The notes beneath the pieces are model-generated. The model ran no database searches. It worked only from the letters and a program-made list of their open reading frames with translations, and had not been told where the DNA came from. The position numbers were made by a program, and so were the translations under genes. Below are positions 50,175 to 61,706 of a stretch of DNA of 64,000 bases, piece by piece (positions within the stretch are counted from its first letter, which is position 1; each line of letters starts with the position of its first letter). The DNA comes from Anas platyrhynchos (lineage: Eukaryota; Chordata; Aves; Anseriformes; Anatidae): the NCBI RefSeq assembly GCF_047663525.1, contig NC_092605.1, positions 6,882,001 through 6,946,000 on the forward strand. The letters are read 5' to 3'.

Positions 50175-52931
50175 CCTTATTTGGGAAGGGAGAGTTTAGA
50201 TAGAAGTTAAGTAGCTGGGCTGATTATGGAAAGAATAAGAGTATTCAGCAGAAGTAGAGTAAGGATTTTGTCACAGGGAGGGAGAAGCAGAGTCTTTTGT
50301 GTATGGTGGTTTATTGCAGGCTCTAATAGCATCAGGATGATGTTACCAAGGAGCTTCTACACAATGAAATAATTTACTGTCATCTCTTATATCCTGCTAG
50401 CACAACAATGTGGTCTCCATAGACCTGTCCTAAAGCAGTTGTGATAGCCTAATTCCATTTGTAGTGCTCTATCACAGAAGATGTCATAACTTTATCTAAA
50501 AAATAATTACATACTTGAAACCATTGTCAGCTTATTCACACAAAATTATTGTGAATTGGTAATGTTTTTTAAGAGGATTCAGAAAGAGCAGTCAGATCTG
50601 TCGAGGTCTGAAGGGCTCCAGGCCTTTCTTTCCTTTCTCACACATCCCAGTGCTGGCAGCTCCCACCGTCCCCAGTGCTGTATGGGACCACAGCTTCTTC
50701 TCTGCTCCCCTGAAGCCCAGGAAAAACTGCAGGGTTGCAGCCCCGAGAGCCTGAGGGTGTCATCATCTCCCGCTCCCACTGCAGCCCCCACTTCCTCCAG
50801 TTGGACACAAGGGCCCATGAGGAATGTCGTTGTCATGAGCCTGGATGGGACAGATGAGCTCACTGGGCTGTGCCTCCATCCCTCCCACAGCCCAGGAGCC
50901 ACACACACTGCTGGGGAAGAGACTGACAAGGCATCACAGATACCCCTTGAGCAGCTTTTTGGCTTGATCCCAATAGATCTCAGGGCTCCCAGGTTAGCAG
51001 CGTGCTTGTCAGGCTGCTCAAAGGCCTTCCTGGCCTTGAGACCAGTTACAGTCAGAAAAGCACATACAAATGGGGTAACAGCTTTTCACTGAAAGAGAAC
51101 AGTTTCCTGTCTTTGTTCTGCTCACATCTGGTCAATTTTCTGACAAGAATTGCATCTTTACTACTCTTTTACAACACACAGCCAATACAGCTGTAAGGGC
51201 GTAAGCTGCTCACTAAAGTAGCCTTTGTATTATCAGCAGAATTATTAACTTAACTGAAGCTGTAAAATCTGTTTTACTGAAGATGTATGAACATCAGAGA
51301 ACTTTGAATTTCATAACCCAGGGTGAGTCTGAAGAACTGGCATTTACAGGAACATGGAAAAGCCTTCTTTGCTTGAAAATCAAACAACACTGAAGTGGAA
51401 TTAATGACAATAAACTATACTTTAAAACCCAGTTTTCAAAGTAGCTTAGCACTTTAAGAATGATAGAAAAAAATATAATAAGATATGATATAATAAGATG
51501 TCTTTTATGGGGTAGTATAAAGATTTAAATAACCTATTGAAATCTATTTTTGGTGTAGAGGTATTAAGTAAATATTGCCATGTTCTCTAGAGCTATACAA
51601 TTATTGTAATCTTTTCTTCAGAGGCCTTTGGTTAATCCATCATTCAAAATATTATTAATTTCCTTTCCTGTCAGTATGTCATATAAAGATGTGCATCCAA
51701 TACATTGCCTTGTGGATCTCTGCATATTATACACGTCCCAGTTCCTGTTATGTATACATTCCTTTGTAGGAATATGATTTATTTCTTTAAGCACTTTCCC
51801 ATCTTAAAATGTCAGATGCTTCCTGTCCTTCTATACAAAGAAGTTTAGCCTCCCAAAGGTATTGAAGTTCAACGAAATTCTCACTGTGGACAGTATGAAT
51901 TCTGCAGTGAATCCTTAGGAAATATACAATTCCACCTCTTTACCTCAGCTCTCTAGTGTAACTTTATTTCATAAGTGCTTCACACTTCAGTCATCAAGAA
52001 GATCAAACAGAGGTACGGCTTTGAAAAACAAAGAACCTAAACTGAACTTTCTAAAAGTTTACTCTTCTTCAAGTAGACACTTTGATTCTCAAGAGTTATC
52101 GCTTGTGGTGCACAGGAACTTGTCAAGATTAGGAAAATGGGATTTCAAGGCTAACTTTTATCTATCTTTGTTATCTGAATCTTGTTATCTCTTGTAAATA
52201 ACATTTTTCCCTCAAATAACTTACTTATAAAACTTTTTCGGTAAGTAAGGAAATTACCATTATTACTTTACTGGGTTTCAGATTGGTTACTTAATAACAA
52301 AACCAAACCATATTAACCGAGGTGGTTATACCACAAGCAGTTGCCTATCAGAGGACTTTCTGAAACAGCTTCACCAACTAAAAAGCAAAGATGCTTCGTT
52401 ATTGCATTTTTTAAATGTGGTATCATATAGAAACATTCATTTCAGAAAAGACTGCCAAATGAAAGTCTAGCTGTGCATAAGACTGCTCAATGTTTGAAGC
52501 ACTAGGCAAAGAACTTGCTCTGTCAAAGAACCATGCCTCTCCCTTTTCACTGCTGACCTCCTGCCTGTGAGGAGTTAAAGCATCTCCAGCCACCATGCCA
52601 TAAAACCACACTAGCCATAAAGGTATATTCATCTGCCTAAGCTGCAGCAGCTAAGAGAAGCACTCAAACAGAACAAGGAAAAACTTCAGAAAGCTACAGC
52701 GTGGCCCAGCAGGCTGATGAGAGAACAAGAAATGAAAGTGCGCACCGGGTGGGATGACTGGCAGCGGTCAAGAAGAGTGTAGGTTTGGGGGTGTGGACTG
52801 GTACTGAAATGAACCGGATCTTTCCAGTTCCCCCCCCAGAGGTACCTAAGTCCAGTACTCAAGTTAACAGAATATTTATGACATTTGCCAACACAGAAAA
52901 ACAACCACAGGCTTCTTCAGATTGACTCATT

Positions 52932-52958
52932 AAAAAAAAAAAAAAAAAAAAAAAAAAA
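52932..52958. repeat. A27 homopolymer
   Basis: Uninterrupted A run followed by CACAAACAAGC. No retroposed gene body or target-site duplication is recognisable next to it. Confidence 0.93.
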
Positions 52959-53413
52959 CACAAACAAGCAGCAACAATATCCTCTGTAACGACAGCTAAT
53001 GTTTCAAGAGAGAAATGTATCACACAACAGCTCTTCTCCTAAGAGCAACAACATTTTTTTCAGAGAGGTTAATCAAACTCAGTATGTCTAAATTATAAGA
53101 TGTTTTCTTTCAAGCAATTAACCCTGCAATTTCAGCAGAGTGTTTGAAGTCTTGAGTACACAGGGAAATTGGCTCAAACAGGTCCTAGGGACTGGTCCCC
53201 ACTGGTAGTAGCAAAGGAGGTGAAGGCCAAAGGAAGGCATTAGTAACACTTGTGCAACTCCCTTAACAGGGTGTACACATGTAACTAATTGGAAACCAGT
53301 AAACAATTCTGGCATTGAAGCACAAAGCAGATAATCTCACTCACACTACCTCAGTCATTTTCTTCTCATGTGGCTGCCTGGAATAAAACTGCTAAAATAC
53401 TGTTTCCCTCATG

Positions 53414-53850
53414 CAGAAAAAGATCTAGGGGATATAATAGATCACAAGCTGATTAGGAGTCAACAGTGTCAAGCCATTGTGAAAAAGGCAAACACTGCAC
53501 TAAGCTGTGCAAACAGGAGTATGGCTTGCAAGACGTGCAGTAATCCTGCTCTGCTCAGCACTGCGGCAGCCTCAGCGGGAGCACAGGGCCAGGCCCCAGG
53601 TGCCCTCCTGCAGCCGAGATGCGAAGGGCCCAGAGAGAGTCCAGAAGAGAGATGAGAATAAACAGAGGTGTAAAACACCGCCGGTGAGGAAAGACCAAAT
53701 GAATCCAATGCATGCAACCTAAACAAGAGGGGGGAATGTAACAACAATTTGCAAACACATAAATCACGGCTGCGGAGGGGAAGGGAGCAACTTGTTCCCT
53801 GTGTGCGAGGTGGATAAGGCACAAGAGATTTGGGATAGAGTTTGCAAGGC
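53414..53850 (+). mobile_element. Degenerate CR1-type LINE fragment
   Basis: It includes AAAAAGATCTAGGGGATATA, ACAAGCTGATTAGGAGTCAA, AAAAAGGCAAACACTGCA and later CCAGAAGAGAGATGAGAATAA and AATTTGCAAACACATAAAT. These follow the order of the CR1 end of ORF2 and beginning of the 3' UTR. It is strongly decayed with no intact frame. The right boundary is uncertain. Confidence 0.7.
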
Positions 53851-54463
53851 CTAGCAGGCAAAGGAGGGGTTAATGGAGGCATTAGTGAGAAAGCAGCTGA
53901 GAAGGCACACAGCTGCAGGGGAGAGAAACACTCAGGAGAGGGCTATCAGAGGACTCTTAAGGAGGGGGTCCTCAGGCTCTCTTAGGGGGAGAGGTGCAGT
54001 GTTGGAGGGTGTTGGGCTGTGTCTCTTAGTGGGTTGGTTTAAGAGATTCTAGTCTTATCTTTGGCAGGTTATCAGCTTGGCCTAGTCTTTTGCATTGATT
54101 TTGTGTGTTTGATTATGACAGTAGGCATTCTTTTTAGGTTTCCAAAGAAGTGGTGTAGGATGCTGTCTTTCCTTAATAAAATAAAATAGAGCTTTCCACA
54201 TCTGGTCTAAAATGTGATCAGAGTGCTGAATCTACTAAAGGAAGAGAAAAAGAGGATGATTTTTGCCTAAGGGAAAATATTTTGGTTCTTACTACTACCA
54301 AGGGACTTCAGTTGAGGAACTGTACCATGAAGGCTGAAGGCATTTTTCAGGGAATGGAGATGGCTAGCAAGTGGCTTCTACATAACAGGGAAAATGTTAA
54401 GCGAGAGGTTCAGGCTTACTAGCTCTGAAACCAGGCGGTGATGAGTTCCAGGATCTTTTTGCT

Positions 54464-54483
54464 GGGGGGGGGGGGGGGGGGGG
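54464..54483. repeat. G20 homopolymer
   Basis: Twenty consecutive G between GCT and AACGGACGG, between two CR1 pieces. Such runs are hard to sequence, so the length may be inexact. Confidence 0.9.
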
Positions 54484-54544
54484 AACGGACGGATGACGAC
54501 AAAGATCTTAACCTGGCACACTTCAGGGGGCTTTGAAATCACAG

Positions 54545-54761
54545 TAAGATCAAGGTCAGATATCAGGAAATTCTTTCTAAGGGTAAAGATAGCAAGGATT
54601 AGAATAAATTGTCTGAGGATGCTATGAAACCTTCATTGAAGGGAGGACTTTGAGAATAGGGTGGTGAGTAGCTGTGAGGGAATTATAAAGCTGATCTTAT
54701 CTCAGGGCAGTGGGACTGCTAAATGAGCTTCTGAGGTCCCATTCTGCTCTATAGTGCTATA
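54545..54761 (+). mobile_element. Old CR1-type LINE 3' end
   Basis: It reads GGTCAGATATCAGGAAATTC, a GGATTAGAATAAATTGTCTG segment, TTCATTGAAGGGAGGACTTT and TTCTGAGGTCCCATTCTG, a diverged version of the CR1 3' UTR. It may be the continuation of the copy at 53414-53850, with unrelated sequence between. Divergence is greater than in the copies at 36 and 41.5 kb. Confidence 0.6.
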
Positions 54762-56814
54762 ACCAAGAATATTGCATCTCTTTTGTTGCCACTCAGCTGT
54801 GATGGTTTATGAAAATAACAGCATTTTTTGGAGGCTAAAAGCATTCTTTGAATAAAAGTGGTTTCAAAACTATCTCTAGGCTGAATATTTTACCTACTTT
54901 ATTGAATGATTCTTTCAACATGGTGTACTCTGGGACTATTACTGAAACTTGTAAATTCAGAGACAAATGTGTTAGAAGAAACCCCTATACTTGCTTATTC
55001 TGTCTTTCCAATAAATATAAAAGTTGCCATTCTCTACAATACCAAACATCTTTGTACAGATAATCTCCATTCCCCCCTCACCCCCCCCGTTTAGCTTGTC
55101 CTTTGGAAAAGGACTCAACCCAAGAATATTTGCCCTAAATAACCCTAGTGATACCCTACATGAACAGTTTTTTTTTTTTTTTTTTTTAAATTTTAATTTC
55201 CAGTGAAATCAATTGATCTGTGCTTACAACTCTCTAGGTCTAAGTTGTTCATGCTATAACTAGACTGTGCCATATTTGAAGTGACAGAGTAATGAAAACA
55301 AGGTTACTTCCTAGATATGTCTTTCCACCAAGATAAGAAAAAAAAATCTATTTATAGCTGAAGTGTTCAGAATTTGCAATCTTGCAGTAATGATCCTAAA
55401 GAGATGATCAGAAATAAAGCTGAAGACAAGTATAAGGAGATATTCTTTGATTCTGTAGCACTTCTAACTGAAGCAAATATTTGCGTGCTGTTCCCTACCA
55501 CTGTGAAAATTTTCAAAGTAAAGCAATTGGAAGTACAACTAGGCTCAAAGCATTTGTGCTTGCTTCTAAATAAGTCTGTCATGGCAGCATTAGGAGACCT
55601 CTTTTCATTCTGACCCACATGAAAGAAGAATAGGCACTGAAACAATGAACTGTTGTTTTGAAAACAACTTAGTTGCCCAAGAACACAGAAATTCCTGGTA
55701 GGTTTTCAAAAGCCAGTTAGGTAAAGGCTCTCAGAGTGGAAGTTAGACGCCTAGGTTGTATTGAAGTCCCATGGAACAATTTTTTCATGTTTGTGGGCCT
55801 TTAAAATTCTGTCCAAAAACCTCCAACATAAGAATCCCATTTTAAGTAACTTTATTTAGTTACCCTCTGTGGTCAGCTACAGAATATAACTTAGAAAATA
55901 TTTCTGGTGGTTTTGATGGGTTCTCTTTCCTTGGGGAAGGAAGCAAGGGGTTTGCTCTGGGTTTTGTAGGCTGGTTTGCATAATGAGGCCTTGGTCTCTG
56001 ACTGGAACTTTTGTTTGGTTCAGCATGAGTAAAGCAATACCCTTCTACACTTTCTTAGATAAAGCAAGGCATGCAGGCAACGTAAAAGCGCTAGCAGTTT
56101 TTGTCGCCAGAAAAAAAAAAAAAAAAAAAAAAGAAATGATCATATTTAGCGATGCTGTTCACAGCGAGATTAAACCAAAGCTAGATGGAAAGAAGCTGTG
56201 TAGATAATTTGAAATAGATTCCGAGGATGAATTACTGCTTGGCTGTCTTCCGCACCTCCTCAGTTCTCCGATTTGTGTGCCAACAAACATTTTAAGATAA
56301 CTCTGCTCTGTTTGCTCCTTGAATTGTCTAGCTGTTTAACAGGCTCTTCAGATAAACAGGGGATAATCTCAGGATTTTGCTCGACAAAGATTGCTTTGTG
56401 CAAATTTTAAAAATTCTGAATAGGTTGTTGTACAGGGCCTGGTCTCGCGCTCCCTTTTAGTTGTGAGTACTTTCAAGGGAGTAAGTGGTTGCTCAGTCAT
56501 GGCTGGAGTAAGTAAATGATCAATAATGATATCATTACCATCAATTTCTGTTGTCTTTTAAAGGTTATTAAAAATACAATGGTAGCACTGAACAGGACAG
56601 TCTTAACCCAGGGAAGTACTAAAGACAGACGCGGCGAACAAACTGAATTAAAGAACATGTGGGAAAGTGCAGATATTTATTTAAGACGTTTATTTAAGAC
56701 ATCAGCGCGTCCCCACACCGGCCCTTCAGCTTTGGCACCAGGGGGCCAGCACACCCCTTGGAGCAGCCCCACACACACGCAGCAACGCTTGTAAACTTCA
56801 AGACAAGCGACAGA

Positions 56815-57300
56815 GATCCGCCGGCGGCCGGGGCAGCCCTCACGGGCCGGGCTCAGCCCCGGGACCGAGCCGGGCCGGGCCCCGCTCCCCTCAGCGCCTC
56901 GCTGCTCGCCGCCTCCTAGAGCGGCGCGCGCCGCCCCGCCGGCGCTTCCGGCCTCTCTGCAACCGCCCTCATCTATCGTTGGTCCTCCGGGCTGTGGCGG
57001 CTGCACCGGGCCTGAGGGGACGGGGGCGGGGGGGCGCTCGGTGGCGGCCCCGGTGCTCGGCCGTGAAGGGTGGGGGGGCGTTGCGGCGGGGCCGGTCCTG
57101 AAGAGAAACGGCCTCCCGCCCTGCCGGGAGCCCCCGGGCAGCCCCGCCTCCCCCCGGGGGCGAAGGGGCCATGGCGGAGGCGGGGGGGGCGGCCGGGAGC
57201 CCCCCGGCGGGGCCGGGCTGCGGCGTGCAGGTGGTGCGTGGGGCTGGGGGGGCTCCGGGCCTTCATCGGGGTGTCGGGAGGGCTGAAGGCAGAGGGAAGG
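56815..57300. promoter_or_regulatory. B3GNTL1: B3GNTL1 CpG island and promoter region
   Basis: A sharp CpG-rich block around B3GNTL1 exon 1 within AT-rich surroundings. There is no TATA box. A minus-oriented ETS-type core (CTTCCGG) lies at 56945-56951 and a GC box (GGGGGCGGGG) at 57022-57031, both upstream of the ATG at 57171. The transcription start is probably within about 57.0-57.15 kb. A 249-codon proline-rich frame on the minus strand (56677-57426) is an island artefact. Confidence 0.8.
57171..57233 (+). CDS. B3GNTL1: B3GNTL1 coding exon 1
   Basis: 63 bases, 21 codons, [21 protein letters not shown]. The donor is either GTG|GTGCGT (used here, because the recalled human protein keeps a Val before SIILPVHN) or three bases earlier at CAG|GTGGTG. 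Both keep the frame. The start rests on the strong ATG context and on phase-0 joining to exon 2. Confidence 0.82.
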
Positions 57301-60300
57301 GTTGGGAGGGGCTGTGGGGGAAGGCAGAGGGGTGGGTGTGCAGGGGCAGTGGGATGAGTTTGGAGGGGCTGTGAGGGGAAGCAGCCTCGAGACCTGGTTG
57401 GCCTCAGGGAGTGAGGCTCTGGGCACGTTTGGTTACCTGGGTTTGAAAAGAGAGCCGTAAAACTCCTACAGAGCTCTTTCTTCTCCCTTGAAGGTTTTGT
57501 TTTTAATTAATTTTTCTTTAGCAAATATATACACGTACCCAAACGTATACAAGTACCGCAGATACAGTTTGGCCGCAATTTATATTTAGGTTTAGCGAGG
57601 CAAACATACTGGTCCTGAAAAAAAGCAAAATAACACAGATTATTAGGCAAGTGAAAATGAAGAACTTCACAGAATCTCAAAGCCTAAAAGCAGGTCAAAG
57701 CTTATGTCCTAAAAGTCATCCTGGGTTCATTTAAAGTATCCCATGTATGAGGTTTGACAAAACCAGCAGATTTCTGCCAACAACCCTGAGTTTTTAAAGG
57801 GTTTGGAATCCTAATATGAAAACCATCATTTAAGAGTAACAGTTTCTGACTTCTGTAAAATCTTCAGTGGTGTTAAAATGATTAAAAAAAAAAATATTTT
57901 CCACATTCACATACGGAGATTGGTAGGAGCCAATGTGAACTGGAATTTGCTGAAGCTGAAAATAACATTTCACTTTGGGGTTGTTTATGGTGTATGCCCT
58001 CAATAGAGGAGGTAACACTAGAAACAAGAGGTTTCTTGGGTGTAAAAGTGAGTTGCACAGTTTCTGTAATTTTTTTTTTTTTTTAACTCACATGTCTCCA
58101 ACCTTGTGATTGTTGTATTGTTTTTCAGTAGCGTAGCTGAGGGAAGAGTTATGTTGTTGAGTAATATATTTGTAGAAGAAACAGGGTTGAAGTATCTGCT
58201 AATCAGTTAGCATTCTGTCATTTTTCCATACATCAAAACTCACTTAGCAGAGCAGCCATGAATCATCTTCAGCTTAGTCAGAGCAAAACGACTTCACTGA
58301 AACCACCTAAAATCACTTCAGGCCTTATTCTAGAACTTTGAAGTCCAGAGGAAATCAGGTAATGTCACAATGCTCCAATCCAGATCAGATCATAATGCTG
58401 TATTCTAACTGTTGTGCTTGGCCATTAGGCCATGAAATGCTCCTCTGCTGGATTTCGCTATAAGTCAGTCTCAGGTAATAAAAGAATAATTCGGACTCAG
58501 TTGTCACTCAGTTGACCCTGTAATGACAAAAACACATTAGTTATGTGCAGTTTATTTAAAGGAGCATTATGTGTATTTGTCGTTCTCTGTTGTGGTGACA
58601 GTTTTAAAATATAAAAATGCTGCAAAGAGAACTCAAACAATAACCTGTGCTGTGAGTGGGCAGTGGTAGTTAGCATCAAGTGAGCAAAAGGCTTTAAGAC
58701 ATTAGGAAAACTGTGTTCCAGGTCTCCCTTAGGGACCTGCTTTTAGAGATTGCTGTAGCAAGGCTGGTGTTTCTCACTGGAGACTGTGATTTGTCAGCAG
58801 TGACAGAGCTGTAGTTGGTTTTGTCCTGGGACTGAACATCAAGGCAGGATCTCTTCAGGCTACTACCAGATGACTTTTTTTCTACAAATCTGCACCCATA
58901 CATGAAATATTGTGCCCACGTTCACGTTTTTCCCTTTTTAAATGAACCATGGAGACTGGAGTGCTTTGGTACAGTCACACAATGGTAAAAGTCAGTTTAT
59001 AGGTACCCAGCTCGGGGCAAGTGCCAACTACAGCTTTTAAGCCTGGCTACAAATGTACAAATGAACTAGAGAGAAGTGAAAAGTTAACCTCTGTGGTGTA
59101 TTTCTCTTTGGTCTAAAAACAAAACAAGAAAAAAAACACAAATGCAGAAGAACAGTAAACTAAGAACAGGAGAACCCAAGGAATTTCTTTGCTACCGTGT
59201 GTTAGTAGTACTCAGGCATTTTAATCATATTGCTGTGTGCAGTTATTTGTATGGATTTGTTAATTTTTCAAGTTTTATGTGGAAGCATCAGCAATTCAGT
59301 GCTGTACCATATTTTGACAGGCATGTAGCTTTCCGTTGCTGTGACAGTTGTGTGAAAGTAGAACTTGCTCACAGGAAAATGTTCAAGAGCATGCTAATCT
59401 GTTATTAGTTGCTCTGTTGAGATCAGAGTTAGTGACCTCTGGATTGCTTCTATCTGTGCTGCCGTTGAAGTACTGCTTTTACTGTTTTCAGTTCAAGCTG
59501 AGCAGAAAAGTCCTTGAATGATAATTTGCGCTGCCGCTCTGACTGAAAACAGGAGCTCACTATGGAAAAAAAGTAAATAAGTTCCAGTTTTACAGTTTTC
59601 AAACCAATGTCAAGCCAGTTTGTGACGGTATAGTCAAAATCGTACTGAGTTAGGTAAAATAAAAATAAAAAGAAAAAGAAAAAAAAAAAGATGAAGAATG
59701 AGTGACTATTCTGGATGTCCAAAACTGCATTGGAAAAAATGGAGAATGCTCTTCTTTCTGAATGAATATGTTAGATTGATTAGCATGAACATTTAGGGGC
59801 TTATTTTAATTGCAATCTAAGCGTAAGGGATATTAAAATCCTGAGCAATTTGGATATATTGGTTTAGGATCTCAGGCCTGCTTAGTTTTTGAAGTCTAAA
59901 TGCACTATTGAGCCATACTTATGAAATAATCTTTTTTTTTTTCTTTGTTGTATTTTTTTGTATTCAACTTGACTTTTTTTTTCTTTTTTTTTTTTTTTTT
60001 TACTTTGTCCTTATTTTACTTGCTTATCTCTCTACAACAGGTCAAAGACTTTCTTTGCTTAAAAATGTAGATACCTTTGCCTCTACTCGTTTTAAATACC
60101 CCTTTTTCCTGTCACAACATCCTGCCAAAAATCAGGATGTTCATTCATTTTAGACCAGTATATATATATTTTTATTTTGCTGTGCAATGCTGTTAAGCTT
60201 TTTATTTGTTAGTCATTGTTACTGTACATTGTACTCTGTGGTATCTGAGTGTACATATATTGTACTGTGTATAAGGAAAAAAAAAAAAAAGAAAAAAAAC

Positions 60301-61706
60301 AGTATGCACAATAGCTCCTAATGTGTGCATTTGTGTGTGTTTGCCAGATCTGTAACAAGTCCATTTCAGTGCTCTTCTGGTAGCTTCTCAAGATTTTCAC
60401 GTGCTCACAGTAGGAACTAATCGTCTGGTTCTTCCAAGTGTGTGTTTATGGTTACACCACATGATAAGGACTTAGAGTTCTGTTTCTAGGAACTTCTTAA
60501 AATGTCCTGTGAAGCTTTTTACAAGTTACTTGGGCTCTTTGTCTTAAATTCCCCATCTGTTATAAGGCACCTTAGCAGGTACTGATTTGGCCTCCCCCTT
60601 TACGGACATTGCCAGTGTACTGTTACTGCGGCAAATATCCTAGGACTGGCATGCTGTGAATGGAAGGTATTCTTTTTTGAGATATAGAAACAATTTTTGG
60701 GGTTAAAAATGAGAATACTGATGAGTACTTAAACAGAGAAATCCCTCATCTGCGATTTGTAACCAATTTTAAAATGAAGATTTCAGATAAGTTTTCACAC
60801 AATGCTTATGGGGCTGAAACAACAGAGGCTATAGGAGGAAAGCCTGTAATTGAAATGAGAGACTAAGGAACTATGTCATAAGTCATCTTCTAATGTGTTT
60901 GATATCAATTTTAGATAAAACCATTTAAAAAACTCGTCTAGAGTCCAAGGATTCAGGCTGCACATACAACATCTCCAGTTAGGTAATAAGTCAGAAGAAA
61001 AATTGATGAGTAAGATCTATTAATGGAAGATAGAAGCAAAGAGTGTCTTACGAAATGCAGGAATACTAGAAGCAAGTTAGTGTTGTGTTATCGATGGCTT
61101 GTTAGCATTTTTCGTTCAGTAGTCTCTTGTTTCCTTGGAGATCTACCAAAAGTAGAACTCAGAAAATGTGAAGTTTGAGAGAGGTGAAAGCAAATCGTGT
61201 ATTTAAAATGAAAATAAAGGTACCTTGCCTACTTCCATATTCTTGTGATCCCTTTTTGGTGAAAGTTAGTTTCAGAAAGATCTGGCACTTCTCTTTTTTT
61301 AATGAATATTCTTGTAGTGTAAGGACAAAAAATAGTGTTACTGACTTTTTCTTTTTTTTTGTAGTCTGTCATTGTGCCTGTTCACAATAGTGAATGCTGG
61401 TTAGATGAGTGCCTGAAGTCTGTCTGGGAACAAGATTTTAAACAAACGATGGAGCTGTCAGTTTTTAATGATGCCAGCAAGGTATGTTTCAGACTTTATT
61501 GAAAATGCTGTCCAAGTCAATACTGTCTCTGATAGAAATTTTTATTTGGGCTGTTTGGTTCACCACACAAAATAGAATAGCTGCACCTCTGTCATCATTT
61601 TTCTAGGACAGTTCAGCTGAAATCATTGCAAAATGGAAGATGAAGTTGGAAGATGCTGGTGTTCCAGTAATCATCGGTAGCAATAATTCATCTCAACCTC
61701 GAGGAG
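57171..61706 (+). CDS. B3GNTL1: B3GNTL1 (family 2-like glycosyltransferase), 5' part, runs off the window
   Basis: The CDS joins 57171-57233, 61365-61481 and 61607-61706, giving 93 codons plus one base. The gene is incomplete at the right edge. The protein has a variable Ala/Gly/Pro N-terminus, then [46 protein letters not shown] and SSQPRG. The PVHN strand and NDAS motif mark the N-terminal nucleotide-sugar-binding part of a GT-A fold, GT2 type. The DxD-like motif expected next in the family lies on an exon outside the window. The human protein is about 361 residues and is named UDP-GlcNAc:betaGal beta-1,3-N-acetylglucosaminyltransferase-like 1; its substrate is not well established. Divergent orientation to METRNL supports the identification. 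The start ATG context is GGGGCCATGG. Confidence 0.92.
57234..61364 (+). other. B3GNTL1: B3GNTL1 intron 1 (4.1 kb)
   Basis: A phase-0 intron. It holds T- and A-rich tracts near 58070-58084, 59655-59690, 59931-60001 and 60274-60299. No other exon, RNA gene or clear transposon is recognised. Confidence 0.88.
61365..61481 (+). CDS. B3GNTL1: B3GNTL1 coding exon 2 (GT2 PVHN and NDAS motifs)
   Basis: 117 bases, 39 codons, phase 0 at both ends. The acceptor is a T-rich tract then GTAG|TCTGTC, and the donor is AGCAAG|GTATGT. It begins [10 protein letters not shown], continues through [12 protein letters not shown] and ends [11 protein letters not shown]. It aligns by eye, without gaps, to the recalled human segment from SIILPVHN to NDASK. 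Confidence 0.95.
61482..61606 (+). other. B3GNTL1: B3GNTL1 intron 2 (125 bp)
   Basis: A very short phase-0 intron with GTATGT donor and TTTTCTAG acceptor. Confidence 0.95.
61607..61706 (+). CDS. B3GNTL1: B3GNTL1 coding exon 3
   Basis: 100 bases with acceptor TTTTTCTAG|GACAG and donor CGAGGAG|GTATGT. It encodes [33 protein letters not shown] and the first base of the next codon. The family continues with VGYAKNQ and then the DSDD segment, and neither is found between here and 64000. Confidence 0.94.

Larger units (their letters stand above)
41601..56800. other. Intergenic region between METRNL and B3GNTL1
   Basis: About 15 kb between two divergent promoters. It contains decayed CR1 pieces at 53.4-54.8 kb, tandem repeats at 43.1 and 44.5 kb, GTTT repeats near 44823-44863, (TA)14 at 48.5 kb, CT plus poly-A at 50.1 kb, A27 at 52.9 kb, a G run at 54.46 kb and T and A runs at 55.17 and 56.1 kb. 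It is AT-richer than the left side of the window, particularly from 46 to 56 kb. No gene is supported. Shared or separate enhancers could lie here. Confidence 0.65.

Noticed and set aside
50556-51092. 178-codon plus-strand frame
   Set aside because: Ser/Pro-rich with no homologous family recognised. A shadow frame of 116 codons lies opposite it. No gene structure around it.
53469-53882. 137-codon minus-strand frame
   Set aside because: It lies antisense within a decayed CR1 fragment, so it is a repeat shadow.
56677-57426. 249-codon proline-rich frame antisense to B3GNTL1 exon 1
   Set aside because: Low-complexity CpG-island translation with no recognised domain. No splice or promoter support beyond the shared island.
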